64,000 nt of DNA, taken from NCBI GenBank assembly GCA_026000755.1, contig BNZC01000005.1, positions 1 through 64,000 on the forward strand, read 5' to 3'. Shown here piece by piece: positions 39,198 through 49,011 of this stretch. Numbering within the stretch: position 1 is the stretch's first letter; each line of letters begins with the position of its first letter. A program made the position numbers and the translations under genes. The DNA comes from Clostridia bacterium (lineage in GTDB: Bacteria; Bacillota; Clostridia; Lachnospirales; Lachnospiraceae). The notes under the pieces were generated by a model. It saw only the letters and a program-made list of their open reading frames with translations. It was not told the origin of the DNA and did no database searches.

Positions 39198-41780
39198 ATG
39201 AACATTCAAAAATTTACGCAAAAATCCATAGAAGCCATCAATCTTTGTGAAAAATTAGCCTACGAATACGGCAATCAGGAAATCGAGCAGGAGCATTTAC
39301 TGTTAGCCCTCATTACCCAGGAGGATTCTCTTATCTTAAAGCTCATTCGGAAAATGGAAATTGAAACAGAGCATTTCACAAAAAATGCACAGGAAACCCT
39401 TGCAAAACGCACCAAGGTATCCGGCGGACAGGTCTATATGGGGCAGAACCTAAATAAGGTTTTGATTCACGCCGAGGATGAGGCAAAGCAGATGGGAGAT
39501 GCTTATGTATCGGTGGAGCATTTATTTTTAGCCCTGTTAAAATACCAAAACACAGCAGTAAAAGCACTCTTTTCAGAATATGGCTTAACACGGGATCGTT
39601 TCTTGACGGCACTTTCTACCGTGCGGGGCAATCAAAGAGTGACCACGGATAATCCGGAAGCCACTTACGACAGTTTGGAAAAATACGGCTATGACATGGT
39701 GGCAAGAGCCAGGGAAACCAAATCAGATCCCGTTATCGGTCGTGACGATGAGATTCGAAATGTCATTCGTATTCTCTCTCGTAAAACCAAGAACAATCCC
39801 GTTTTAATCGGCGAACCGGGAGTGGGCAAAACGGCGGTGGCAGAAGGGTTGGCGCAGCGGATTGTAGCAGGCGATGTGCCGGAGGGTCTAAAGGAGAAAC
39901 GCTTGTTTTCCCTTGATATGGGAGCCTTAGTGGCAGGAGCGAAATATCGAGGAGAATTTGAAGAACGCTTAAAGGCGGTCTTAGATGAAGTGCGAAAGAG
40001 TGAGGGTGAGATTATCCTCTTTATTGACGAACTGCACACCATAGTAGGGGCAGGCAAATCGGAAGGTGCCATGGATGCGGGTAATATGCTAAAGCCCATG
40101 TTAGCCAGGGGAGAACTCCATTGTATCGGAGCCACTACCCTAGACGAATATCGTGCCTATATTGAAAAAGATGCGGCATTGGAACGGCGTTTTCAGCCCG
40201 TGCGTGTGGAAGAACCCACCACAGAGGAAACTATTTCTATTTTAAGGGGATTAAAGGAACGTTACGAGGTCTTTCACGGAGTGAAAATCACAGATCAGGC
40301 ATTGGTGTCGGCGGCGGTGTTGTCAAGCCGTTACATTTCCGATCGTTTCTTACCGGATAAGGCCATTGATTTAGTGGATGAGGCCTGCGCTCTGATTAAG
40401 ACCGAGCTGACCTCCATGCCGACGGAATTGGATGCCTTACAGCGACGGGTTATGCAAATGGAAATAGAAGAAGCGGCCCTAAAGGCGGAAAAAGACCGAT
40501 TCAGCCAAGATAGACTGCTGAATTTGCAAAAAGAATTGGCGGATCGAAAGGATGAATTTCAATCCATTAAGACCCAATGGGAAAATGAAAAGAAATCCGT
40601 TGAGCGACTGCAAGGTTTGCGGGAAGAATTAGAGGAAATTCATAACGAGATTACAAAAGCACAACAAAATTACGATTTGGAAAAAGCCGCCGAACTGCAA
40701 TATGGGAAATTGCCCAAGTTGACACAGGAGCTTGCCCAAGAAGAAGAAAAGTTAAAAGGTGAGAGCTTCTCCTTGGTGCATGAAAATGTCAGCGAAGAAG
40801 AGATTGCAAAAATCATTTCCCGGTGGACGGGGATTCCCGTGGCGAAGCTGACAGAGGGAGAGCGGAATAAGGTGCTGCATTTGGCAGAAGAACTCCATCA
40901 GCGTGTGATTGGGCAAGATGAGGGGGTGACTAAAGTAACAGAAGCCATCCTGCGTTCTAAGGCGGGGATCAAAGACCCAAGTAAACCCATTGGTTCCTTC
41001 CTGTTTTTGGGGCCTACCGGTGTAGGGAAGACAGAGCTTGCGAAAGCACTTGCGGTGAGTCTGTTTGACGATGAGAATAACATGGTACGTATCGATATGA
41101 GCGAATACATGGAGAAATTCGCAACCTCTCGCCTAATCGGAGCGCCTCCCGGATACGTGGGTTATGAGGAGGGCGGACAGCTTACGGAAGCGGTTCGCAG
41201 GAAACCCTATTCTGTGGTACTGTTTGATGAAATCGAAAAGGCACACCCGGATGTCTTTAACGTACTGCTGCAAGTCTTAGATGACGGGCGTATTACCGAT
41301 TCTCAAGGACGCACGGTGGATTTTAAGAACACGATTCTCATTATGACCTCAAATCTGGGTTCTTCCTATTTACTAGAGGGCATAGACGAAAACGGAAATA
41401 TCACAAGTGAGAGTGAAACTGCCGTGATGAGTGAGCTAAAAGCAAGCTTTCGTCCGGAGTTTTTGAATCGTTTGGACGAGGTGATTTTATTTAAGCCCCT
41501 AAGTAAGGAAAATATCAGTGGCATTATCGAACTTTTGCTAAAAGACCTAAACGCTCGTTTGGCAGATAAGGAGTTGACTTTAAGTTTATCCGAAGATGCC
41601 AAAGAATACGCTGTAGAACACGGATACGACCCCCTATACGGAGCAAGACCCTTGAAGCGTTATCTCCAAAAAACGGTGGAAACTTTGGCGGCAAAAATGA
41701 TTTTGTCGGAAGAGTTGCGTTTGGGAGATGAGATTTTGATTGCTGTGGAAGAGGGGGAACTGCGGGGGCAGGTGAGGTGA
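39198..41780 (+). CDS. clpB: ClpB disaggregase
   Basis: 860 residues; start at MNIQKF behind AGGAGG. Order: Clp_N double repeat (1-145), AAA1 with GEPGVGKT (~200), a long coiled-coil M domain (~410-520) that separates ClpB from ClpC/ClpA, AAA2 with GPTGVGKT (~605) and the C-terminal D2-small domain. It lacks a ClpP-binding loop of the IGF/IGL type as far as can be seen. With DnaK it solubilises aggregated proteins after heat stress. Two CIRCE sites show HrcA control, and a MITE-like hairpin occupies the leader. Confidence 0.93.
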   Translation: MNIQKFTQKSIEAINLCEKLAYEYGNQEIEQEHLLLALITQEDSLILKLIRKMEIETEHFTKNAQETLAKRTKVSGGQVYMGQNLNKVLIHAEDEAKQMGDAYVSVEHLFLALLKYQNTAVKALFSEYGLTRDRFLTALSTVRGNQRVTTDNPEATYDSLEKYGYDMVARARETKSDPVIGRDDEIRNVIRILSRKTKNNPVLIGEPGVGKTAVAEGLAQRIVAGDVPEGLKEKRLFSLDMGALVAGAKYRGEFEERLKAVLDEVRKSEGEIILFIDELHTIVGAGKSEGAMDAGNMLKPMLARGELHCIGATTLDEYRAYIEKDAALERRFQPVRVEEPTTEETISILRGLKERYEVFHGVKITDQALVSAAVLSSRYISDRFLPDKAIDLVDEACALIKTELTSMPTELDALQRRVMQMEIEEAALKAEKDRFSQDRLLNLQKELADRKDEFQSIKTQWENEKKSVERLQGLREELEEIHNEITKAQQNYDLEKAAELQYGKLPKLTQELAQEEEKLKGESFSLVHENVSEEEIAKIISRWTGIPVAKLTEGERNKVLHLAEELHQRVIGQDEGVTKVTEAILRSKAGIKDPSKPIGSFLFLGPTGVGKTELAKALAVSLFDDENNMVRIDMSEYMEKFATSRLIGAPPGYVGYEEGGQLTEAVRRKPYSVVLFDEIEKAHPDVFNVLLQVLDDGRITDSQGRTVDFKNTILIMTSNLGSSYLLEGIDENGNITSESETAVMSELKASFRPEFLNRLDEVILFKPLSKENISGIIELLLKDLNARLADKELTLSLSEDAKEYAVEHGYDPLYGARPLKRYLQKTVETLAAKMILSEELRLGDEILIAVEEGELRGQVR

Positions 41781-41808
41781 ACAAAGCTTCTGTTAGAATG
41801 TGCTTATG

Positions 41809-41847
41809 AAAAAAGACAAGAATCCCAAAAGGCTCTTGTCTTTTTTG
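41809..41847 (+). terminator. clpB terminator
   Basis: AAAAGACAAGA pairs with TCTTGTCTTTT, ending in a T6 run. Confidence 0.75.
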
Positions 41848-41898
41848 TACGCTATGTCACAGTGTACCGGCAGTTTGGGGCTACATCTTTACAAAACG

Positions 41899-43074
41899 CT
41901 ACAGTCTCCCGGCTTTCTTCATCTTCGCTCGCATTTTCCGAAACTTTTCTGCCTCTTCTTTTGTATGAGGGTCCACAAAAAACTGTTGCAAAGTACTCTC
42001 GTCTATCTGAATGCGATTGTCCATGGTTTTCATAATATCGGTCACATACAGCTTTTTATGCCACTTAGGACTTGCCAAGTCATAAATCAAATTGTCAGAA
42101 AACTTAATCACCACAGGCATCATGAAATTATCGGTGTTCTCTGCTAAGACAAGCCCCTTATCCCCATCCGACAAATCCACACAGCAGGCGGTAGGCAGGA
42201 TGTGTATCTGTTGGGTCAAAGCCACTACGATTTCACGAGGATACTGGGCAGGATATTTGACTAAACGGCGAACGGCACTAAGACCGGATAAGGGTTCTTC
42301 CCCCAAACGCATGGCGGTTAGGCTGTCATAGGCCTTGGCAGTTAAAATGATTTGTGAACCGGGAAGCCAATCAACACCGCTATCCGGCAAGGTAGTAGGG
42401 TCATTGTTGTGTCCCGCAAGCTGCCGCAGAATCGAAATGCTAAGATCAGGCAGCATATAGGTATTGTAATCCGGCTCTAACAAGGCGAAGCCATCCAATA
42501 GGGCTTTTTGATAGGTAACCAGTTGTGTCTTGTCTACATGATCCCCTTTTTCCAAAATCTCCGGAGGCAATAGAAGACGTCCCAGATCTTGGAGCAGAGC
42601 AGCAGTAATGATAGCTTTCTTGTCAGCCGCAGGCAGGGACAGAGAGCTTACGATTAAGGCTGATAAAATCGAAGTATTTAAGGAATGCTTGTAAATGAAA
42701 TCCCCTGTGCTGCGGATATTTTGCAGAAAATGAATGCGGTGGTCAAGGGAGCCGAAACGACTGAAAATCGCCGCAGTAAGACTCGGTAAAGCTTTCGGCG
42801 TTTGTCCCGACCGAAGCTGTGTCATAATCTCACGCAACTGAAAAACCGTCACAGTCTGAAACTGTTCAAACGCCAACTCTTCCTCTGTCATGGGCGGAAC
42901 CGGTTCGGCAGGCTCCAAAATATAGATGCCGATCAAGTCAAAATTATCCACGCTGGCAATGGTCTGCGGGGTCAAGGCAGTATCTCGTTCGTAGAGCTTT
43001 ACCCCCATTTTGTTGTAAATCGGACGCGCCAAGCGCATTCCCGGTTTCAAATCGTCTATTTTCACGAACTGCAT
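41899..43074 (-). CDS. Degenerate HD-GYP-like protein
   Basis: 391 residues; start at MQFVKIDDL behind AAGGGG. The N-terminal ~60 residues resemble the DUF3391-like domain found before HD-GYP domains. The HD core is recognisable (KHSLNTSILSALI, AALLQDLGRLLLPPEIL), but the HD pair reads Gln-Asp. The later HHExxDGxGYP segment reads LAGHNNDPTTLPDSGVDW, so metal ligands and the GYP motif are lost. It is probably not an active cyclic-di-GMP phosphodiesterase; a sensor or scaffold role is possible. It runs against clpB and divergently from purC. Confidence 0.6.
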   Translation of the reverse strand: MQFVKIDDLKPGMRLARPIYNKMGVKLYERDTALTPQTIASVDNFDLIGIYILEPAEPVPPMTEEELAFEQFQTVTVFQLREIMTQLRSGQTPKALPSLTAAIFSRFGSLDHRIHFLQNIRSTGDFIYKHSLNTSILSALIVSSLSLPAADKKAIITAALLQDLGRLLLPPEILEKGDHVDKTQLVTYQKALLDGFALLEPDYNTYMLPDLSISILRQLAGHNNDPTTLPDSGVDWLPGSQIILTAKAYDSLTAMRLGEEPLSGLSAVRRLVKYPAQYPREIVVALTQQIHILPTACCVDLSDGDKGLVLAENTDNFMMPVVIKFSDNLIYDLASPKWHKKLYVTDIMKTMDNRIQIDESTLQQFFVDPHTKEEAEKFRKMRAKMKKAGRL

Positions 43075-43154
43075 AACAATCCCCCCTTGATTTCCGTTGT
43101 TACTCTTATGATACCATAATATGTGGAAAAAAACAAGAACAATTGGCAAGCTCA

Positions 43155-43183
43155 TTGACGAAAAGAATTTCTTGTATTATAAT
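43155..43183 (+). promoter_or_regulatory. Promoter of the purC-purF-purB genes
   Basis: TTGACG, 17 bp, TATAAT. No purine riboswitch was recognised in the 55-bp leader. Confidence 0.65.
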
Positions 43184-43237
43184 AAAGCAGAGGGGAAGCT
43201 TCCCTGCGATAAGCGAATACGAAAGGATGACATTCTC

Positions 43238-43942
43238 ATGGAAAAATCACAGCAGCTCTACGAAGGAAAAGCAAAAAAAGTATATGCGACAGCAGATCAA
43301 AATCTTGTAATTGTAGATTACAAGGACGATGCCACGGCGTTTAACGGCGAGAAGAAAGGCAGTATTGCAGGCAAGGGCGTAATCAATAACCGCATGTCCA
43401 ATTACATGATGCAGATTTTAGAAAAAGAAGGGGTTCCCACCCATTTTGTGGAAGAATTAAGCGAGCGGGAAACCGTGGTGAAGAAGGTGGACATCGTTCC
43501 CTTAGAAGTTATTATTCGAAATGTAGCGGCGGGCAGTTTCAGCAAGCGTTTGGGCATAGAAGAAGGCCGCATACTCCTTGCACCCACCTTGGAATTCAGC
43601 TATAAGGACGATGCCTTAGGCGACCCTCTTATCAATGATTATTATGCCATTGCCTTAGGAGTGGCGACTCGAGAAGAGATAGATGTAATCACCAAGTACG
43701 CCTTTCGGGTAAATGAAGTGCTAAAGGCTTTCTTTACAGAGACTAACATTGACTTGATTGATTTTAAGATTGAATTTGGGCGTTATCAGGGAACCGTGAT
43801 TTTAGCAGATGAGATTTCCCCGGATACCTGCCGTCTGTGGGATTCTGTGACCAAAGAAAAATTAGACAAGGATCGTTTCCGCCGTGATTTGGGCAATGTG
43901 GAAGGTGCGTATCAGGAAGTATTTAAGCGTTTGGGCTTATAA
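43238..43942 (+). CDS. purC: SAICAR synthetase
   Basis: 234 residues, normal for bacterial PurC; start at [14 protein letters not shown] behind AAAGGA. It joins aspartate to CAIR with ATP in de novo purine synthesis. Typical motifs are [23 protein letters not shown] and LIDFKIEFG with [12 protein letters not shown]. First gene of a purC-purF-purB set. A 19-bp copy of its 3' end (coding EVFKRLGL) recurs 81 bp downstream. Confidence 0.95.
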   Translation: MEKSQQLYEGKAKKVYATADQNLVIVDYKDDATAFNGEKKGSIAGKGVINNRMSNYMMQILEKEGVPTHFVEELSERETVVKKVDIVPLEVIIRNVAAGSFSKRLGIEEGRILLAPTLEFSYKDDALGDPLINDYYAIALGVATREEIDVITKYAFRVNEVLKAFFTETNIDLIDFKIEFGRYQGTVILADEISPDTCRLWDSVTKEKLDKDRFRRDLGNVEGAYQEVFKRLGL

Positions 43943-44035
43943 GTTGTTTTCATGGTTTCACGCCGGTGAATCATGAGCTTTGCAAGTTGTGTACGTCAAT
44001 TATTTAAGCATTTGGGCTTACCATTGTACATCAAT
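43921..44035 (+). repeat. Partial duplication of the purC 3' end
   Basis: ATTTAAGCgTTTGGGCTTA at 43921 recurs with one change at 44002 (81 bp apart). GTACGTCAATT (43991) and GTACATCAATT (44026) form a second pair around it. It lies in the purC-purF gap. Confidence 0.65.
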
Positions 44036-44055
44036 TTTACACGGAGGAAAAGAGC

Positions 44056-45489
44056 GTGGATTACGATTGTGGAAATGACAAGATACAAGATGAATGTGGC
44101 GTGTTTGGCATGTATGATTTCGGGGGGGGGGATGTAGCGACTGCGATTTATTACGGACTGTTTGCTTTGCAGCACAGAGGGCAGGAGAGTTGCGGTATTG
44201 CCGTAAGCGAAACCACAGGACCTTATGGTAAGGTGTCCGTTCATAAGGGCATGGGCTTAGTCAGCGAGGTGTTTTCTTATGACACCCTAAACCCCTTAGT
44301 GGGTGACATTGGCGTGGGTCATGTCCGTTACTCCACGGCGGGAGCCTCCACCCGGGAAAATGCACAGCCTTTGGTCTTAAATTACAGTAAGGGAACCTTA
44401 GCCCTTGCCCACAATGGAAATCTAATCAATGCAGGAGAACTTCGCGAAGAGTTGGTTCAGACGGGAGCCATTTTTCAGACTACCATTGATTCAGAGGTCA
44501 TTGCCTATCATATCGCAAGGGAACGCCTAAAGTCAAAGAGCGTGGAAGAGGCGGTAAGCAGAGCCGTCAAAAAAGTAAAGGGTGCCTATGCTCTTGTAGT
44601 CATGAGTCCCCGTAAATTAGTAGGTGCAAGAGATCCCTATGGCTTTAAGCCTCTTTGTATAGGAAAGCGTGACAATGCCTATATCATGGTTTCCGAAAGC
44701 TGTGCCTTAGAAACGGTGGGGGCGGAGTTTGTACGAGATGTGTTGCCGGGAGAGGTGGTTACGATTACGCCGGAACATGGTATTGTTTCGGATACTTCCA
44801 TGTGTCTTAAGGACAATTTGCAAGCCCGTTGTGCCTTTGAATATATCTATTTTGCAAGACCGGACAGTCAGATTGACGGCGTTTCCGTATATGAAGCTAG
44901 GGTTCGGGCAGGCCGGTTTTTGGCAATAGACAGCCCTGTAGAGGCGGATTTAGTGGTAGGAGTGCCGGAATCAGGCAATGCGGCGGCCTTGGGCTATTCT
45001 TTAGAATCCGGCGTTCCCTATGGAAAAGCCTTTGTGAAAAATTCTTACGTGGGTCGCACCTTTATCCGTCCGGGTCAGGAGAATCGAGAATCCGGTGTCC
45101 GCATCAAACTCAATGTCTTAAAGGAAGCGGTGGCAGGTAAGCGGGTTATCATGATTGACGACTCCATCGTGCGGGGGACGACCTCCGATCGGATTGTAAG
45201 TATGTTAAAGGAATCCGGAGCAAAGGAAGTCCATATGCGGGTCAGTTCCCCGCCATTCCTGTGGCCCTGCTATTTTGGAACGGATATTCCCGCCAGAGAA
45301 CAACTGATTGCCTACAACAGAGATGTAGAAGACATTCGCCGTGTCATTGGTGCCGATAGTTTAGCCTATCTTACGGAGGAACGTTTGGCACAGATGGCGG
45401 ATGGTGTTGGTCTTTGCATGGGCTGTTTTTCAGGGAAATATCCCATGGATCCCCCCACAACGGATATCAGGGGCGACTACGACAAGTAA
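44056..45489 (+). CDS. purF: Amidophosphoribosyltransferase
   Basis: 477 residues, GTG start behind ACGGAGG. It makes phosphoribosylamine from PRPP and glutamine, the first committed purine step. The short propeptide is cleaved before the nucleophile Cys (DECGVFG). The glutaminase half shows LQHRGQES and GHVRYSTAG; the PRTase half shows MIDDSIVRGTTS. Cluster cysteines (RCAFEY, WPCYFGTD, CMGCFSGKYP) mark the Bacillus-type [4Fe-4S] oxygen-sensitive form. The longest homopolymer of the window, G10 (44122-44131), encodes FGGGD near the N-terminus, where a one-base slip would abolish the enzyme. Confidence 0.95.
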   Translation: MDYDCGNDKIQDECGVFGMYDFGGGDVATAIYYGLFALQHRGQESCGIAVSETTGPYGKVSVHKGMGLVSEVFSYDTLNPLVGDIGVGHVRYSTAGASTRENAQPLVLNYSKGTLALAHNGNLINAGELREELVQTGAIFQTTIDSEVIAYHIARERLKSKSVEEAVSRAVKKVKGAYALVVMSPRKLVGARDPYGFKPLCIGKRDNAYIMVSESCALETVGAEFVRDVLPGEVVTITPEHGIVSDTSMCLKDNLQARCAFEYIYFARPDSQIDGVSVYEARVRAGRFLAIDSPVEADLVVGVPESGNAAALGYSLESGVPYGKAFVKNSYVGRTFIRPGQENRESGVRIKLNVLKEAVAGKRVIMIDDSIVRGTTSDRIVSMLKESGAKEVHMRVSSPPFLWPCYFGTDIPAREQLIAYNRDVEDIRRVIGADSLAYLTEERLAQMADGVGLCMGCFSGKYPMDPPTTDIRGDYDK

Positions 45490-45500
45490 GGAGAAAATAT

Positions 45501-46958
45501 ATGTCAACACCCACACACAACTACAACAGTCCCCTATCGGAGCGTTATGCAAGCAAAGAAATGCAATTTATTTTCTCTCCTGACAAGAAGTTCCGCACGT
45601 GGAGGCGGCTTTGGATTGCCTTGGCGGAAACGGAAATGGAACTGGGTTTAAGCCAAGACGGTAAGCCTGTTATTACCCAAGAGATGATAGATGAATTAAA
45701 GGCACATGAAACAGACATTAACTATGACATCGCCCGTGCCAAGGAAAAAGAAGTGCGCCATGATGTGATGAGTCATGTTTACGCCTACGGACAGCAATGC
45801 CCGAAGGCGGCGGGGATTATCCATTTAGGGGCAACCTCCTGCTATGTGGGAGATAACACGGATCTGATTTTGATGACGGAAGCCTTAAGCCTTCTTCGAG
45901 GCAAGTTGATTAACGTGATAGCAAAACTCGCCGAATTTGCAGAAGAATGGAAAGCACAGCCCACCTTGGGTTTCACCCATTTTCAGCCGGCACAACCCAC
46001 AACCGTAGGTAAGCGAGCCTGTTTGTGGATACAGGAATTTTTGTTGGATTTAGAGGATGTGGATCATGTCTTATCCACCATGAAGTTACTGGGTTCTAAG
46101 GGAACCACGGGAACACAGGCAAGTTTCCTTGAGTTATTTGACGGAAATCATGAAACCGTAGAGAAAATAGACCCCTTAATTGCAAAGAAAATGGGTTTCT
46201 CAGATTGTTATCCGGTATCGGGACAGACCTATTCTCGCAAAGTGGATACTCGTATCTTGCACGTACTTGCCCAGATTGCAGCATCCGCCCATAAGCTGTC
46301 AAATGACATTCGCCTGTTGCAGCACTTAAAAGAAGTGGAAGAACCCTTTGAAAAACAACAGATCGGATCTTCTGCTATGGCGTATAAACGCAATCCCATG
46401 CGTTCGGAGCGTATTGCTTCCCTTGCCCGATTTGTCATGGCGGATGCCTTAAATCCTGCCATCACTTCGGCGACCCAATGGTTTGAACGTACCTTAGACG
46501 ATTCAGCCAATAAACGCTTGTCGGTTGCGGAGGGATTCTTAGCAGCAGACGGGATTTTGGATTTGTGCCTAAATGTAAGCGACGGCTTAAAGGTGTACCC
46601 GAAAGTCATAGAGAAACGTTTGATGAGCGAACTGCCCTTTATGGCAACGGAAAATATCTTAATGGATGCGGTAAAACGTGGGGGGAATCGCCAAATTCTC
46701 CACGAGAAGATACGTGAATTGTCTATGATAGCAGGAGCCAATGTAAAAGAGAAGGGCGAAGAAAATAATTTGTTGGATTTAATTGCCGCCGATTCAGCTT
46801 TTCAGATGAGTAAGGAAGAACTTGCACAGGCGATGGAGCCTGCTCGTTACGTTGGACGATCACTAGAGCAGACGGAGGGCTTTTTGCGAGATGTGGTAAG
46901 ACCGCTTTTGGAGAAAAACAAAGAGGTTTTGGGGATAGAGGCACAGATCTGCGTGTAA
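45501..46958 (+). CDS. purB: Adenylosuccinate lyase
   Basis: 485 residues, ATG after AAGGAGA, 11 bp after purF. It cleaves SAICAR and adenylosuccinate, releasing fumarate. Fumarase-superfamily motifs: HDVMSHVYAYG, GATSCYVGDNTD, TLGFTHFQPAQPTT and the signature SSAMAYKRNPMRSE. The length matches the long PurB subgroup. Confidence 0.95.
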   Translation: MSTPTHNYNSPLSERYASKEMQFIFSPDKKFRTWRRLWIALAETEMELGLSQDGKPVITQEMIDELKAHETDINYDIARAKEKEVRHDVMSHVYAYGQQCPKAAGIIHLGATSCYVGDNTDLILMTEALSLLRGKLINVIAKLAEFAEEWKAQPTLGFTHFQPAQPTTVGKRACLWIQEFLLDLEDVDHVLSTMKLLGSKGTTGTQASFLELFDGNHETVEKIDPLIAKKMGFSDCYPVSGQTYSRKVDTRILHVLAQIAASAHKLSNDIRLLQHLKEVEEPFEKQQIGSSAMAYKRNPMRSERIASLARFVMADALNPAITSATQWFERTLDDSANKRLSVAEGFLAADGILDLCLNVSDGLKVYPKVIEKRLMSELPFMATENILMDAVKRGGNRQILHEKIRELSMIAGANVKEKGEENNLLDLIAADSAFQMSKEELAQAMEPARYVGRSLEQTEGFLRDVVRPLLEKNKEVLGIEAQICV

Positions 46959-47093
46959 TAGTGAGGAGAATGACCACAATGCGAACCTGTGCTTGCTTTT
47001 CAAGCACAGCAGATATGGAATGAGCAAATCGCAGGTAAGCGAATTTGCGAATGAATATATCGGCGTAGCTATGCACTTGTGCATAGCAGGTTC

Positions 47094-47151
47094 GCAATAA
47101 ACGGGCATTCGACGAACATCGCGACAACTCGCAAGTCTGTGACTTGCGAGT
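47094..47151. repeat. Intergenic repeat family D, copy 2
   Basis: Resembles 37707-37772. It ends with CTCGCAAGTCTGTGACTTGCGAG, an inverted repeat. The remaining purB-rqcH gap (46959-47093) holds further short inverted repeats (GCTTGCTTTTCAAGC) and no gene. Confidence 0.5.
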
Positions 47152-47171
47152 CTACACTCATGGAGGATTTC

Positions 47172-48935
47172 ATGGCATTTGACGGAATTGTTGTTTCCGC
47201 TTTGGTAAAAGAATTAAAAGAACACCTGGAGGGGGGGCGTATCAACAAGATCGCTCAACCTGAAAAAGACGAACTGTTATTTACCGTTAAGCAAGCCGCT
47301 CAGGAGCGGTTGTTGATTTGTGCAGGAGCAAGTCTGCCCTTGGTTTATTTGACACAGGAGAATAAACTAAGCCCCTTGACTGCTCCTAATTTTTGTATGC
47401 TCCTTCGGAAACACATAGGGGGGGGGCGCATTATTTCTGTCACACAGCCGGGATTAGAGCGTATTATCCGTTTTGAGATTTCCCATCTGAATGATTTGGG
47501 GGATTTGTGCCGAAAGTTCCTTATTGTAGAGCTGATGGGCAAGCACAGCAATGTTATTTTCTGTGATGATACGGATAAGATTATAGACAGCATGAAGCAC
47601 ATCTCTAACCAAGTCAGCTCTGTTCGTGAGGTACTGCCGGGGCGGCAGTATTTTATTCCCGATACCATGCAGAAGAAGGATCCCCTTGCGATTTCGGAAC
47701 AGGAGTTTAATCAGGTGCTAAAAGACAGCCCACTGCCCCTAAGCAAAGCACTGTACAGCAGTTTTACCGGAATCAGCCCGGTGATTGCAAAAGAACTGTG
47801 TTATCGTGCCTTTGAAGCGCAACCGCAGCACCTTGACCTAGAAGAAAATCAACCTGCAAATGAGGTTTCACAGGAAGCTCTTTCCCTGCTCTATACACAG
47901 CTTTCCTTTCTTATGCAAGAAGTGAAAGCCGGGCAATTTTCTCCTGTCATTATCCACAGGAAACGAGAGCCGGTGGAATTTTCCGCTGTTTTTCTACATC
48001 AGTACGGAGATTTGACGGTGGATTCCCATGATTCTATTTCTGAGGTTTTGCAAGAATATTATGCCGAAAAAAGCGTTTACACACGTATCCGCCAAAAATC
48101 TTTTGATTTGCGCCGCATTGTCCAGACGGCGTTAGAGCGTAACCGCAAGAAATATGATTTACAGCTGCGTCAGATGAAAGACACAGAAAAACGGGACAAA
48201 TACAAGGTCTATGGGGAGTTGATTCACACCTATGGTCATGGGGTAGAGGAGGGGAGTGAAAGCTTTTCCGCTCTCAATTATTATACCAATGAAACCATAC
48301 GAATTCCCTTGGAATCACGTTTGACTCCCATGGAAAATGCCAAGAAATACTTTGAACGTTACAATAAGATGAAGCGTACCTATGAGGCTTTGTCAGAGCT
48401 TACCAAGACGGTTCATGATGAAATCACTCATTTGGAATCCATTGCGGCGGCATTAGACATTGCCCTTTCCGAGGAAGATTTGGTACAAATTAAGGCGGAA
48501 CTTACCGCCTATGGCTATATCAAGAGTAAGGGGCATGGAAAGAAAGAAAAGATCAAAAGCAAGCCCTTTCATTACATTTCTACAGATGGCTTCCATATGT
48601 ATGTGGGAAAAAATAATTTTCAAAATGACGAACTGACCTTTTCTTTTGCAAATGGAGAGGATTGGTGGTTTCATGCGAAGGGGATTCCCGGTTCTCATGT
48701 TATTGTAAAAACAGCGGGAAAAGAATTGCCCGATGGCGTATTTGAGGAAGCGGGGCGTTTGGCAGCCTATTATTCCAAAGGCAGGGGCAGTGATAAAGTG
48801 GAAATCGACTACGTGTTACGCAAGGAAATCAAAAAGCCCAAGGCAAGCCCGCCGGGATTTGTGGTGTATTACACGAATTATTCGATGACCATTGATTCCG
48901 ATGTGACAGGGATAGAGCAGGTGGAGGGTGTGTAA
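47172..48935 (+). CDS. rqcH: NFACT protein RqcH (ribosome quality control)
   Basis: 587 residues; start at MAFDGIV behind TGGAGG. NFACT-N (1-~270), helix-hairpin and coiled coils (~350-430), and NFACT-R with the DxWFHAKGIPGSHV motif (~500). RqcH binds stalled 50S subunits and recruits tRNA-Ala to add alanine tails that mark the nascent chain for degradation. Older names are FbpA or fibronectin-binding protein. The DNA-glycosylase-like N-terminal region carries a G9 run (47418-47426, IGGGR) and a G7 run (47231-47237). Confidence 0.9.
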   Translation: MAFDGIVVSALVKELKEHLEGGRINKIAQPEKDELLFTVKQAAQERLLICAGASLPLVYLTQENKLSPLTAPNFCMLLRKHIGGGRIISVTQPGLERIIRFEISHLNDLGDLCRKFLIVELMGKHSNVIFCDDTDKIIDSMKHISNQVSSVREVLPGRQYFIPDTMQKKDPLAISEQEFNQVLKDSPLPLSKALYSSFTGISPVIAKELCYRAFEAQPQHLDLEENQPANEVSQEALSLLYTQLSFLMQEVKAGQFSPVIIHRKREPVEFSAVFLHQYGDLTVDSHDSISEVLQEYYAEKSVYTRIRQKSFDLRRIVQTALERNRKKYDLQLRQMKDTEKRDKYKVYGELIHTYGHGVEEGSESFSALNYYTNETIRIPLESRLTPMENAKKYFERYNKMKRTYEALSELTKTVHDEITHLESIAAALDIALSEEDLVQIKAELTAYGYIKSKGHGKKEKIKSKPFHYISTDGFHMYVGKNNFQNDELTFSFANGEDWWFHAKGIPGSHVIVKTAGKELPDGVFEEAGRLAAYYSKGRGSDKVEIDYVLRKEIKKPKASPPGFVVYYTNYSMTIDSDVTGIEQVEGV

Positions 48936-49011
48936 TCATTGTTTCGTGAGAACCATTTTGCAAGATGTTTTTTGAGCGTAGTAAGAATCTGTACTTAGCC
49001 ACTATGGTACA

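Noticed and set aside
43074-43237. Purine riboswitch before purC
   Set aside because: Leader is too short and lacks the conserved loop sequences.
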